Below, piece after piece: positions 44,463-52,354 of a stretch of DNA of 64,000 nt. The notes below the pieces were generated by a model. The model saw only the letters and a list, made by a program, of their open reading frames with translations, made no database searches and was not told the DNA's origin. This stretch comes from CAYQOX01 sp964419335 (lineage in GTDB: Bacteria; Hinthialibacterota; Hinthialibacteria; Hinthialibacterales; Hinthialibacteraceae), in NCBI GenBank assembly GCA_964419335.1, contig CAYQOX010000027.1, positions 1-64,000 of the forward strand, in the 5' to 3' direction. Numbering within the stretch: the stretch's first letter is position 1; every line of letters starts with the position of its first letter. The position numbers and the translations under genes are program-made.

Positions 44463-44731
44463 TTCTTTTCCCCCTGTTCTTCCGCACATACAATATGGGT
44501 CGCGTTGCAATCCTCACATCGCTCAACAAAATGGGTTCGCGAAAATTCTTCCCAATGTTTACGCTGATTTGGCGCAAGCACCCCCGTCCCCAAACACAAA
44601 GGACATACATTCTCCAACGCATTCAAAATCGCTGTGCGAATAAACGCCGATCGATTGGTTATCCCCTCCATCGCCTGAGACAGAGATTCATCCACCTTAA
44701 ACGTTATTATTTCTTGTTTTCTCTGAGACAT
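44459..44731 (-). CDS. Ribbon-helix-helix (CopG-like) regulator fused to a zinc-ribbon
   Basis: 90-aa protein from ATG 44731, chosen because GGGAGG lies 10 nt upstream; an ATG three codons earlier sits almost on the ribosome site. Residues 7-41 match a CopG/RHH fold ('EIITFKVDESLSQAMEGI' beta strand and helix, then 'NRSAFIRTAILNAL'). Residues 43-82 contain C43-x2-C46, C72-x2-C75, H79 and C82, a likely zinc-binding ribbon. It overlaps znuA by 4 nt and leads the zinc importer operon. I infer a metal-sensing repressor that binds zinc through the cysteines and controls this operon, a role usually filled by Zur. Not a family I can name exactly. Confidence 0.75.
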   Translation of the reverse strand: MSQRKQEIITFKVDESLSQAMEGITNRSAFIRTAILNALENVCPLCLGTGVLAPNQRKHWEEFSRTHFVERCEDCNATHIVCAEEQGEKK

Positions 44732-44765
44732 AAACGGCATACCTCCCACGCCTTTCTCTATAAAA

Positions 44766-44785
44766 GTATTACTTTGTATTACAAA
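44766..44785 (-). promoter_or_regulatory. Candidate operator for the zinc operon regulator
   Basis: GTATTAC occurs twice in direct orientation, 10 bp apart (44766-44772 and 44776-44782), and the second copy is part of a perfect TTTGTA-T-TACAAA palindrome (44773-44785). Helically phased repeats are how RHH dimers commonly bind. On the minus strand the site overlaps a possible promoter (TTGCAT, 16 nt, TAATAC) 35-50 nt before the regulator start codon. Confidence 0.45.
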
Positions 44786-44882
44786 TAATGCAAGGGGATT
44801 TCTTCCAAAACTTGAGCTCAATACTAGGGTTCATTCTTAAAAAAAGTTATAATTGGATGAATCTCAAAGGAACAGAACAACC

Positions 44883-45359
44883 TTGATACTCAACGTCAAT
44901 ATCTCTGACATGAAAATATCGAAGAACAGGGAAGATATCATCATCACTTCTTCCCTCGGCTCGTGTATTGGCGTCACTCTCTATGATCCAACCCAGGGTA
45001 TCGGGGGCATGTTGCACGCGCTTCTCCCCCTTTCGAAATCCAATCCTCAACGCGCTCAGCAAAATCCTCATATGTTCGTGGACTCCGGGTTCGAATCGCT
45101 GTTACATGAAATGCTTCGCATGGGAGCCGATAAAAAAAAAATGATCTGTAAAGTAGCGGGAGGCGGCCAATTCCTTGACACCAAAGGCGTCTTTAAAACC
45201 GGTGAAAAAAACTTCACCGCCCTGCGTAAGGTGCTTTGGAAAAAGAATATCCTCATCGCAGGCCAAGATGTTGGCGGCCAAATACCTCGCACCCTGATTC
45301 TTAACCTCAACAACGGAGAAACCCTTATCCGTGTCCATGGAAAGGAAACTCCACTATGA
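44883..45359 (+). CDS. cheD: CheD chemoreceptor glutamine deamidase
   Basis: 158-aa CheD from TTG 44883, which has AAAGGAA about 11 nt upstream; an earlier in-frame TTG at 44853 has none. The papain-like catalytic residues align with the Thermotoga enzyme: C28 in 'SSLGSCIGV' and H45 in 'GMLHALLP', 17 residues apart as there. CheD deamidates receptor glutamines and can also bind CheC. Here no receptor, CheR or CheC is nearby; instead an HDOD protein follows with a 4-nt overlap, then CheY and CheX. Suggests a chemosensory module whose signalling core is encoded elsewhere. Confidence 0.9.
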   Translation: MILNVNISDMKISKNREDIIITSSLGSCIGVTLYDPTQGIGGMLHALLPLSKSNPQRAQQNPHMFVDSGFESLLHEMLRMGADKKKMICKVAGGGQFLDTKGVFKTGEKNFTALRKVLWKKNILIAGQDVGGQIPRTLILNLNNGETLIRVHGKETPL

Positions 45360-46198
45360 TCGATCGAGCCACCATCCTGCAAGAGATGAATACACTCCAG
45401 CCCTTCCCGGCCTATACCCGCCGCATGATCGAACTCGGTTGTTTTGAGGGGAACTCCCCCCAAGAAATAATCGATGCGAACCGCACCACCGAGACCGCGT
45501 TTGCGGAAGCCCTGAAACTTGCCAACTCTCCCTATTTTTCCCAACACCCATTCTCGAGTCTTGATGATGCCCTCACCACTCTCGGCCCCGCCCGCTGTAG
45601 CCAAATTCTTCTAGCCGCTGCCGTCGTCGCTTGGAGCCGCCACTACATCCAACCCCAAGACTCCCAACAATGGCGCTTGTTCGACCATTGCCTCGCAGTA
45701 GGCATCGGGGCTGAACGCCTATGCCAAGAACTTCAGCGGGATCCTCCAAACCACCTCTTTCTTCTCGGCTTCCTTCATGATATCGGCAAAGTCATTTTTG
45801 AAGGCTGTCTGAAAATCCAATCCAAACCGATTATCGATTTATCCTTGGAAAAGAACATCCCCGTCGATGAAGCCGAACGGCAGCTGCTAGGCATCGATCA
45901 TATGGAAGCGGGAGCCATCCTCCTGCGGATGGGACATTTTCCAGAAGAATTTATCGAGGTGATACGTTGGCATCATCTCCCCGACTCCTTAGATCCACCG
46001 CCCTTCGCCCTCGATCTCGTCCATACCGCCGATGTGCTCGCCCTGCTCATGGGGATTGGCCCAGAAAGTGAAGGCTTAAATTATCGTACCTCCAAAAACA
46101 CGGAAACCCGCCTTGCACTTAGAAACCGCAATATCGAAAATGTTCTATGCCAATTAAACGACGACATGGAACAAACCTCATCGCTTTGGAAAACCTAA
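45356..46198 (+). CDS. HDOD-domain signalling protein
   Basis: 280-aa protein dominated by one HDOD domain (about 15-215), a relative of HD phosphohydrolases that usually acts as a signalling scaffold. Typical segments are 'LEMNTLQPFPAYTRRMIELG'-like opening sequence, 'AEALKLANSPYFS', 'ALTTLGPARCSQILLAAAVV' and 'LFLLGFLHDIGKVIFEG'. In the last, an HD pair is kept, and 'VIRWHHLPDSL' adds further His residues, so residual catalytic potential cannot be excluded. The start overlaps cheD by 4 nt. HDOD proteins are often tied to chemotaxis-like and c-di-GMP pathways. Confidence 0.87.
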   Translation: MIDRATILQEMNTLQPFPAYTRRMIELGCFEGNSPQEIIDANRTTETAFAEALKLANSPYFSQHPFSSLDDALTTLGPARCSQILLAAAVVAWSRHYIQPQDSQQWRLFDHCLAVGIGAERLCQELQRDPPNHLFLLGFLHDIGKVIFEGCLKIQSKPIIDLSLEKNIPVDEAERQLLGIDHMEAGAILLRMGHFPEEFIEVIRWHHLPDSLDPPPFALDLVHTADVLALLMGIGPESEGLNYRTSKNTETRLALRNRNIENVLCQLNDDMEQTSSLWKT

Positions 46199-46214
46199 GC
46201 AGGAGAATAATCGT

Positions 46215-46592
46215 ATGGCCTTTAATATTCTCATCGTAGATGATTCTCGTATTGTTCATGCCGTCATCGAAAAATCACTGGGCATGGCCCAGATTGCAAC
46301 CGATGAAATTTACCATGCTATGAATGGAAAGGAAGGCTTAGAATTGCTCTCTCAAAAAGACATCCACCTCGTCATTTCTGATATTCATATGCCCGAGATG
46401 GATGGGGTGGAAATGATCAACACCATGTGGAATGATGAGAGACTCAAACAGATTCCCGTAGTGGTCATCTCCTCCGAAGGAGGAAAAAAGCGAATCGACG
46501 AAATCAAGAGCCGCGGCGTTAAAGGCTTTATCCGCAAACCCTTTACCCCGGAAATGATTCAAGAAATGTTCGAAAAGGTGATCCATGAATAA
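46215..46592 (+). CDS. cheY: CheY-like single-domain response regulator
   Basis: 125-aa receiver domain with no output domain. The acidic pair D9-D10, phosphoacceptor D56 ('VISDIHMPEMDG'), the Ser at the Thr/Ser switch (S86-S87) and K108 ('RKPF') are all present, so it should be phosphorylated. AGGAG is 7 nt upstream of ATG 46215, and the gene overlaps cheX by 8 nt. The adjacent CheX would remove the phosphate. No cognate CheA kinase is in the window, but an HPt protein lies 2 kb downstream on the other strand. Confidence 0.93.
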   Translation: MAFNILIVDDSRIVHAVIEKSLGMAQIATDEIYHAMNGKEGLELLSQKDIHLVISDIHMPEMDGVEMINTMWNDERLKQIPVVVISSEGGKKRIDEIKSRGVKGFIRKPFTPEMIQEMFEKVIHE

Positions 46593-47073
46593 CTTAAACG
46601 AATCCCAACAAGAACTCGTTTTCGATGTATTCGAAAACGTACTGGAACAATACTCCTTCCTCTTTTTAGAACGGGTAGAAAAGGAAGAAATCACTACCGA
46701 AGAAAACTCTTTCGCCCGCGCTTCCCTCTCTTTTACCGGTCCAAAAGAGGGACTGCTTTCGCTCACAATTCCCGATACTCTGGCCATCGAAATGGCAGGC
46801 AATGTTTTAGGGATTGACCCCGAAGACGAAAAAGCCCAACAGTACGCCCATGACGCACTCAAAGAATTAATCAACGTGTTTCTCGGCCAATTGCTAACCA
46901 CCTTATATGGCGAAAATCAGGATTACGATTTCGGCGTTCCCGTATGCGAAACACTTGATCACGATCAATGGGATCACCTTCTTAAAGATCCCATCTCCCA
47001 CGCTTGTATGCTGGATGACTATCCCGCTTTACTTGTCTTTCAAGCCAGCAGTTCTTTGGATTCATTGAATTGA
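46585..47073 (+). CDS. cheX: CheX/CheC-family CheY-P phosphatase-like protein
   Basis: 162-aa protein of the CheC/CheX/FliY phosphatase fold. The catalytic consensus E-x2-N is found at E94 and N97 in 'DALKELINVFLGQL', preceded by 'LSLTIPDTLAIEMAGNVLGID', as in CheX. One active site only, as in CheX rather than the two of CheC. Overlaps cheY by 8 nt, strongly suggesting that it acts on that protein. The 3' end runs 34 nt into the convergent HD-GYP gene. Confidence 0.85.
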   Translation: MNNLNESQQELVFDVFENVLEQYSFLFLERVEKEEITTEENSFARASLSFTGPKEGLLSLTIPDTLAIEMAGNVLGIDPEDEKAQQYAHDALKELINVFLGQLLTTLYGENQDYDFGVPVCETLDHDQWDHLLKDPISHACMLDDYPALLVFQASSSLDSLN

Positions 47074-48131
47074 ACCGGCGTCGCATCCTTAATCTTGACA
47101 ATCTCCGGCAGCAAATCCATAAACAATTCCACCAATCGTGGTTCAAAATGTGCACCGCTCATGCGTTGAATTTCCTGAACCGACGCTTCGACCGGCCAAG
47201 CCTCTTTATACGGTCTCTTTGACGTAAGCGCATCAAAGACATCCGCGATCGAACAAAGCCGCCCCACCAATGGAATCTCCTCCCCCTCCAATCCAGAGGG
47301 ATATCCTTTCCCATTCCAGCGCTCATGATGGGTCAACGCGATCATCTCCGCCAACATAATCAGTTCTGAACGTCCATTTTCCATTAATCGCGCCCCAATG
47401 GTCGTATGGGTTTTCATAATCTCCCATTCTTCAGCATTCAAAGGACCCGATTTCAACAAAATGTTATCCGGGATTCCAATCTTTCCAACATCATGCATCG
47501 GCGTTGCATGAAGAATCAACTCACACTCCCTCGGGGACATCCCCACCCCTTGGGCTAAAAGACTTGTGTATTGGCTCATACGGCTAATATGAACCCCCGT
47601 ATCATCATCGCGATACTCGGCTGCCAAACTAAGCCGTTGAATGACTTCCAATTGGGTATCATGCAGTTCTTTCGTTCGCTTCTGAACCTTACGCTCCAAT
47701 ACCTCATTCTGCCCACGCAATTGCTTATGAAGCAAGCGTATTTCTAATAAATTTCGAATCCGGTTCAATACCTCCGCTTGATCCAAAGGCTTGCTCAGAA
47801 AATCTTTTGCCCCGGCTTCCAGCGCCCGTAACCGTGTCTCCCGGTCCACCTGCGCCGTCAAAACAATAATCGGTAAATAATCCTCATATTCAACTTCCCC
47901 CAATTGCTTCATGATCTCAAATCCATCCACATAAGGCATCCTTAAATCAAGAAGCAACAGATCCGGCCGTAATTCTTTATACATTTCTACCGCTTTACGC
48001 GAATCACTCAAACTATGGACCAACGCATAACCATCGAGACTCAACATCTTTTCTAAAAAGAGTAAATTCGAAGATTGATCATCGACGATCATAATGGTGA
48101 CTTGTTTTTTTATCTCAGATGATATAACCAT
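47040..48131 (-). CDS. Response regulator with HD-GYP domain
   Basis: 363-aa protein from the ATG at 48131 (GGAGGG about 11 nt upstream). An N-terminal receiver domain has the phosphoacceptor Asp in 'LLLLDLRMPYVDG' and a 'FLSKPLDQ' lysine. A coiled linker (about 120-160) follows, then a C-terminal HD-GYP phosphodiesterase with 'HDVGKIGIPDNILLK', 'THHERWNGKGYPSGL' and 'ADVFDALTSKRPYK'. All HD and GYP residues are intact, so it should hydrolyse c-di-GMP when phosphorylated. Convergent with the chemosensory genes; likely connected through the shared phosphorelay. Confidence 0.93.
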   Translation of the reverse strand: MVISSEIKKQVTIMIVDDQSSNLLFLEKMLSLDGYALVHSLSDSRKAVEMYKELRPDLLLLDLRMPYVDGFEIMKQLGEVEYEDYLPIIVLTAQVDRETRLRALEAGAKDFLSKPLDQAEVLNRIRNLLEIRLLHKQLRGQNEVLERKVQKRTKELHDTQLEVIQRLSLAAEYRDDDTGVHISRMSQYTSLLAQGVGMSPRECELILHATPMHDVGKIGIPDNILLKSGPLNAEEWEIMKTHTTIGARLMENGRSELIMLAEMIALTHHERWNGKGYPSGLEGEEIPLVGRLCSIADVFDALTSKRPYKEAWPVEASVQEIQRMSGAHFEPRLVELFMDLLPEIVKIKDATPVQFNESKELLA

Positions 48132-48301
48132 AGACTCACAAACCCTCCGTTTTGAGTCCCCAAACAAATTACAACAAAAAAACAAATTCGATCAATTTAT
48201 ACCCCTTATGTTTTACATTGCAAAGAATTTTACCTGTCCACTCTCATTATAGGAAGTGATGAAGAGCGACCAAAAATAGGTAGGGGTCAGAGAACACCTC
48301 T

Positions 48302-48667
48302 TCACAATGATCCCGCTGGAGGCTCCAACTCTTTCAATAATTCTTTCAGATCCTGCATTTCTTTCTCTAATACATACCACTCATCAACGATCTTTTCTCG
48401 ACACGGCTCCTGGCTCCATTGCTCGATTCGCGCCAAACTATGCATATCCAAATCAAGAGCAAACATACTGATCGCTCCCTTCAACCGGTGCGTCGATTTT
48501 CTTATCTGGGCATAATCTGTCGCCTCAATCGCTCGTCTCAAATTCTCCATCATTTCATCCGAGCTCGCAAAAAAAAGCGCAATCAGCTCATGCAATAATA
48601 CTTCATCCCCGTTTACTTGCTCCAGCAAACGCTTCTTAATATGCGTAGATTGATTCCCTGAACACAT
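48302..48667 (-). CDS. HPt (histidine phosphotransfer) protein
   Basis: 121-aa helical protein with the phosphorylated His60 in 'STHRLKGAISMF', the standard HPt motif (H-x-L-K-G). Four-helix bundle pattern, no kinase domain. It would shuttle phosphate between a hybrid kinase and the receiver proteins nearby (CheY-like at 46.2 kb, HD-GYP regulator at 47.0-48.1 kb). Lies 170 nt upstream of the HD-GYP gene on the same strand and may be co-transcribed. Confidence 0.88.
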   Translation of the reverse strand: MCSGNQSTHIKKRLLEQVNGDEVLLHELIALFFASSDEMMENLRRAIEATDYAQIRKSTHRLKGAISMFALDLDMHSLARIEQWSQEPCREKIVDEWYVLEKEMQDLKELLKELEPPAGSL

Positions 48668-48840
48668 GAGGTAATCCCGGGAACACCATTTTTGTACTTC
48701 TAACGATCGTTTGGCTCTATAAAGTTATTATATCAAACAATTTACACAAACAAAAACGAAAAAGATTTATTGATTTCCACTTAAATAAACAATTTTTCCA
48801 TGGATTTTTTTTATATAAAATCTATCCGCGAGAGGCTCTC

Positions 48841-49767
48841 ATGAGAAAATTCGAACCCATAAAACGAACCTCGGTACCCGCCCTGGATCAGGTATTAGGT
48901 CAACCTTTTCCAGTGCTCGATGACGGCTTCGTTCGCGTCGTCGATTATATGGGCGGCGATGAATCGATCGTTCAAGCCGCCCGCGTTTCTTACGGCAGAG
49001 GAACGAAAAAAGTCCATGAAGATCGCGGGCTCATCCGCTATCTCATGCGCCACCATCATACCACTCCCTTCGAAATGTGCGAAATCAAACTGCATGTGCG
49101 CGTCCCCATGGACTGCTGGCGCCAATGGATCCGCCACCGCACCGCCAACGTCAACGAATACTCCACCCGCTATTCTGTCGCCATCGATTCCGCCCAACAT
49201 ACGCCGCCCGACCAATGGCGCCTCCAAGCCCAAGCCAACCGCCAAGGCAGCAAGGGAAACCTCCCCCCTGATGAAGGCGAGAAACTCTCCCAACGGGAAG
49301 ACGAACTCATCCGCCACGCCCACCAGGTCTACCAAAACCGTCTCGACGCCTCGGTCGCCCGTGAACAAGCCCGTAAAGACCTCCCTCTATCCACTTACAC
49401 CGAAGCCTACTGGAAAATCGACCTCCACAACCTGCTTCACTTCCTTGATCTTCGCATGGAAGAACATGCCCAGTTCGAAATTCGCCAATACGCCCGCACC
49501 ATCGGCGAGAAAATCGTTCAACCTTGGTGCCCCATCACCTGGGAAGCGTTTCTAGACTACCGTTACCACGGCACGACCTACTCCCGCCTCGAAAGCCTCA
49601 TCCTCCAAGCCTTAATCCAACATGATCCCGAAAAAGCGCGTCAACTCGCAGAACAATTCGGTTGGCTTAACTACACTTCAGAAGGCAAACTAAAACGAAA
49701 TCGTGAACGCCAAGAACTGGAAGAAAAATGCCTCGCCTTGGGACTCACTCCCCCTTGGCTGTCATAA
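48841..49767 (+). CDS. thyX: Flavin-dependent thymidylate synthase
   Basis: 308-aa ThyX making dTMP from dUMP with FAD. The RHRx7S signature is exact (R98-H99-R100, S108, 'RHRTANVNEYSTRYS'). 'VSYGRGTKKVHEDRGLIRYL' and 'TPFEMCEIKLHVRVP' precede it, and 'LHNLLHFLDLRMEEHAQFEIRQYA' follows. It is longer than the common 220-250 aa form, with extra residues after the signature and at the C-terminus, as in ThyX of several intracellular and PVC-type bacteria. No thyA in the window. Confidence 0.95.
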   Translation: MRKFEPIKRTSVPALDQVLGQPFPVLDDGFVRVVDYMGGDESIVQAARVSYGRGTKKVHEDRGLIRYLMRHHHTTPFEMCEIKLHVRVPMDCWRQWIRHRTANVNEYSTRYSVAIDSAQHTPPDQWRLQAQANRQGSKGNLPPDEGEKLSQREDELIRHAHQVYQNRLDASVAREQARKDLPLSTYTEAYWKIDLHNLLHFLDLRMEEHAQFEIRQYARTIGEKIVQPWCPITWEAFLDYRYHGTTYSRLESLILQALIQHDPEKARQLAEQFGWLNYTSEGKLKRNRERQELEEKCLALGLTPPWLS

Positions 49768-49785
49768 CTCATTATAGGACTCATC

Positions 49786-50730
49786 GTGACTTTATTCTTC
49801 GAAATCACAGGTATCGTCTTCCCCGTCTTTCTCATCATGGCTATTGGCTACGGCCTCCGGCGCATCCAATTCCTCGATGCTCTCTTTATACAACAAGCCA
49901 ATCGCTTGGTCTTTCACATTTGCCTCCCCCTGCTCTTGGTCTATAAAATCGGCACCTCCGATTTTGGCGCCAATTTCAACCTCTATTTACTGCTCACCTC
50001 CTATCTCACCATCACCACAATTATGGCGATCTCCTACGCCTATGCCCATTGGCGGGGCTATCCTCCCAATCAAAGCGGCGTTTTTTGCCAAGGTTCCTTC
50101 CGCGCCAATATGGCCATCGTTGGCCTTGCAATTATATTCAACGCCTACGGCAACGAAGGCCTCACCCGCGCGGGGATTCTCATGGGACTCATTGTCCCTT
50201 TCTTGAATTTCTTCTCTGTGCTCATCCTCCTCTTCCCTCATGCACGCCAAGAACAATTTCATCCCCTGACCTACCTCAAGCAAATCCTCCTCAATCCGCT
50301 TATCATTGGTTCGCTGATCGGCATTGCCTGGAGCCTGCTCGAAATCCCACTCCCCCAGGTGCTCGACCGCACCTTGGACATTTTCACCAGCATGACCCTG
50401 CCCCTCGCCCTCTTATGTATTGGTGCGGGATTCACGTTCCAGCGCCTCCAGGGTGATCTATGGCAAATCAGTACAGCGGTTTTCTTCAAAAACATCCTCC
50501 TGCCCTGCATCGCCGCTCTCTATTTCATCCTTTTTCACGTTCATAACCTGGATTTCGCCATCGGTGTCCTCTTGCTGGGCAGCCCTACCGCTGCCGCCTC
50601 GTATATCATGGCTTCACAAATGAAGGGCGATTCCGAACTGGCCGGGGCTATCATCGTTCTCTCCACCTTGCTTTCTATTCTCACCTATTCTCTCATCCTC
50701 GCCGCCTTGGCCTTATTCTCCATCCCTTAG
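49786..50730 (+). CDS. AEC-family (auxin efflux carrier-like) transporter
   Basis: 314-aa membrane protein with ten predicted helices, the bacterial AEC layout. 'FPVFLIMAIGYGLRRIQFLD' near the start, 'YPPNQSGVFCQGSFRANMAIVGLAI' in the middle, and 'FKNILLPCIAAL...GSPTAAASYIMASQMKGDSELAGAIIVLSTL'-type late helices are typical. Starts with GTG at 49786, 18 nt after thyX. Relatives carry malate, malonate or other carboxylates; the substrate here is unknown. Confidence 0.88.
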   Translation: MTLFFEITGIVFPVFLIMAIGYGLRRIQFLDALFIQQANRLVFHICLPLLLVYKIGTSDFGANFNLYLLLTSYLTITTIMAISYAYAHWRGYPPNQSGVFCQGSFRANMAIVGLAIIFNAYGNEGLTRAGILMGLIVPFLNFFSVLILLFPHARQEQFHPLTYLKQILLNPLIIGSLIGIAWSLLEIPLPQVLDRTLDIFTSMTLPLALLCIGAGFTFQRLQGDLWQISTAVFFKNILLPCIAALYFILFHVHNLDFAIGVLLLGSPTAAASYIMASQMKGDSELAGAIIVLSTLLSILTYSLILAALALFSIP

Positions 50731-50825
50731 AAGAAAACAAGAGCGCGTTCTTCTTCTCTGAACTTATCAACCCATTTTATTTATGATTGAATAACGTAAC
50801 AGACTCAAGCCAGGGGAGGCTACTC

Positions 50826-52133
50826 ATGCAATCCAATTTCATAAACCGCCGTACCTTTGGGCGTCTTAGCGCCGCCCTGGGCTTAACCGCCGCCTCGACA
50901 CGTGTACTCGGCGCCAATGAAACCATTTCGCTTGGACTGATTGGCTGCAGCAATCGCGCCCAAGGCCTCGTACGCACCTTCCTGAAATGCGGTGCCGAGT
51001 TCCGCGCCGCGTGTGATGTGGATCAAAAACGCTTAGAACGGGGACGCCATCTCTGCGGCATCGATGAAGACGCTTGCTATAAGGATTATCGCAAACTTTT
51101 GGAACGTAAGGATCTGGACGCCGTACTCATCGCCACGCCCCCGCATTGGCACCCGCTTCCGTTCGTGGATGCCTGCAAGGCTGGACTCGATATCTATTGT
51201 GAAAAACCGCTGGGCGTGACGATTTATGAAGGCCAACAAATGGTGAAAGCCGCCCGTCAATATGATCGTATCACCCAATGCGGCACCCAATCGCACTCCG
51301 CCCCCTATTACCACGAAGCCATCCAGCGCCTCCACGAAGGCGAAATAGGCCGTATCTTCAAAGCCAAAAGTTGGAGCCTGCGCAATAACGATCCCGCCGG
51401 TATGGGCCCCGCGAAAATCACCGATCCTCCCCCTGAACTGGATTGGGACTTCTGGCTTGGCCCCTTACCCGAACGTGATTATTTCCCCCAGCGCTGCCAT
51501 GGCGGCTTTCGCTGGTTTTGGGATACCGACGGCGGTTGGATGACCGATTGGGGCGTGCATCAGTTCGACATCATCCAATGGGGCATTCAGCAATACGCCC
51601 CCTTGGCCGTCTCGGCCGAAGGCGGTAAGTTCTTCTTCACCGATTGCTCCGAAACTCCCGACTCCTTCGACGCTGTCTTTCGCTTCAAAGACTGCCTAGT
51701 ACAGTTCACCGTCCGCTCTTGGAACGCGCATTCGCCATCCCATGAACCGAAGCAGCCCACCTGGGATGGCTATGGCATCGAGTTTTATGGCGAGAAAGGC
51801 ACCATGTTCATCGACCGCGACCGCTACATCATCTGGCCGGAAAAAGGCAAGTTCGGCGAAGGCGTCGAGGCCGCAGAAGTCTCCGGCGACTATACCACCA
51901 TGGGCACCAACCACGTCACCGAATTCTTGGATAACATCAAAACCCGCAACCGCTGTGCCTGCGATGTGGAAGTCTGCCACTTCGCCAGCAGTACATGCCA
52001 CCTTGGCAACATCGCCTTCCGTTCGGGGGAACGCATTGTGTGGGATCAGGAAAACGAGCGGATTACGAACCACCCCGAACTAAACTCCTGGCTCAAACGC
52101 CCCTATCGCGAACCCTGGACGTTGGAAGTGTGA
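50826..52133 (+). CDS. Tat-exported Gfo/Idh/MocA-family oxidoreductase
   Basis: 435-aa NAD(P)-dependent oxidoreductase with a twin-arginine signal ('FINRRTFGRLSAALGL'), from ATG 50826 with GGGGAGG upstream. Rossmann opening 'ISLGLIGCSNRAQGLV', then 'DLDAVLIATPPHWHPLPFVDA' and 'DIYCEKPLG' (the EKP lysine). The C-terminal domain is of the glucose-fructose-oxidoreductase type, with 'WDFWLGPLPERDY' and 'FRWFWDTDGGWMTDWGVHQFDI'. Periplasmic members act on sugars or polyols with tightly bound cofactor. It might supply 3-keto sugars to DUF1080-type enzymes like the one at 30.5 kb, which is a guess from family associations. Confidence 0.92.
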   Translation: MQSNFINRRTFGRLSAALGLTAASTRVLGANETISLGLIGCSNRAQGLVRTFLKCGAEFRAACDVDQKRLERGRHLCGIDEDACYKDYRKLLERKDLDAVLIATPPHWHPLPFVDACKAGLDIYCEKPLGVTIYEGQQMVKAARQYDRITQCGTQSHSAPYYHEAIQRLHEGEIGRIFKAKSWSLRNNDPAGMGPAKITDPPPELDWDFWLGPLPERDYFPQRCHGGFRWFWDTDGGWMTDWGVHQFDIIQWGIQQYAPLAVSAEGGKFFFTDCSETPDSFDAVFRFKDCLVQFTVRSWNAHSPSHEPKQPTWDGYGIEFYGEKGTMFIDRDRYIIWPEKGKFGEGVEAAEVSGDYTTMGTNHVTEFLDNIKTRNRCACDVEVCHFASSTCHLGNIAFRSGERIVWDQENERITNHPELNSWLKRPYREPWTLEV

Positions 52134-52354
52134 ATTTGACCAGAACAGACTATGTCAAGTAAAAAATCGTCGTTCGTTTAAGCAGGGATTTTTATGTTAC
52201 GTAATTAGGTTTATCTCATCGGTTGGCTCGGATGAAAAAGAAACATTCGAATCTAAGAGGAAAAGAAATATGGTTAAAAAAAGATTATGTTATTAATTGC
52301 TTTCATTTTTTCACCTTTAACCACTGTTCAAATTTTGGGGGACAGTATATTATA

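Noticed and set aside
45087..45097. GGGTTCGAATC resembling a tRNA T-arm
   Set aside because: It lies inside the cheD coding sequence; no acceptor stem or anticodon arm flanks it.
48920..49555. 211-codon frame overlapping thyX
   Set aside because: Shifted-frame shadow of thyX, rich in Ser/Thr/Pro/Lys with no fold; thyX is certain.
50729..50754. AGAAGAA/TTCTTCT loop at the end of the AEC transporter gene considered as a terminator
   Set aside because: AT-rich stem, 12-nt loop and no proper T-run; too weak.
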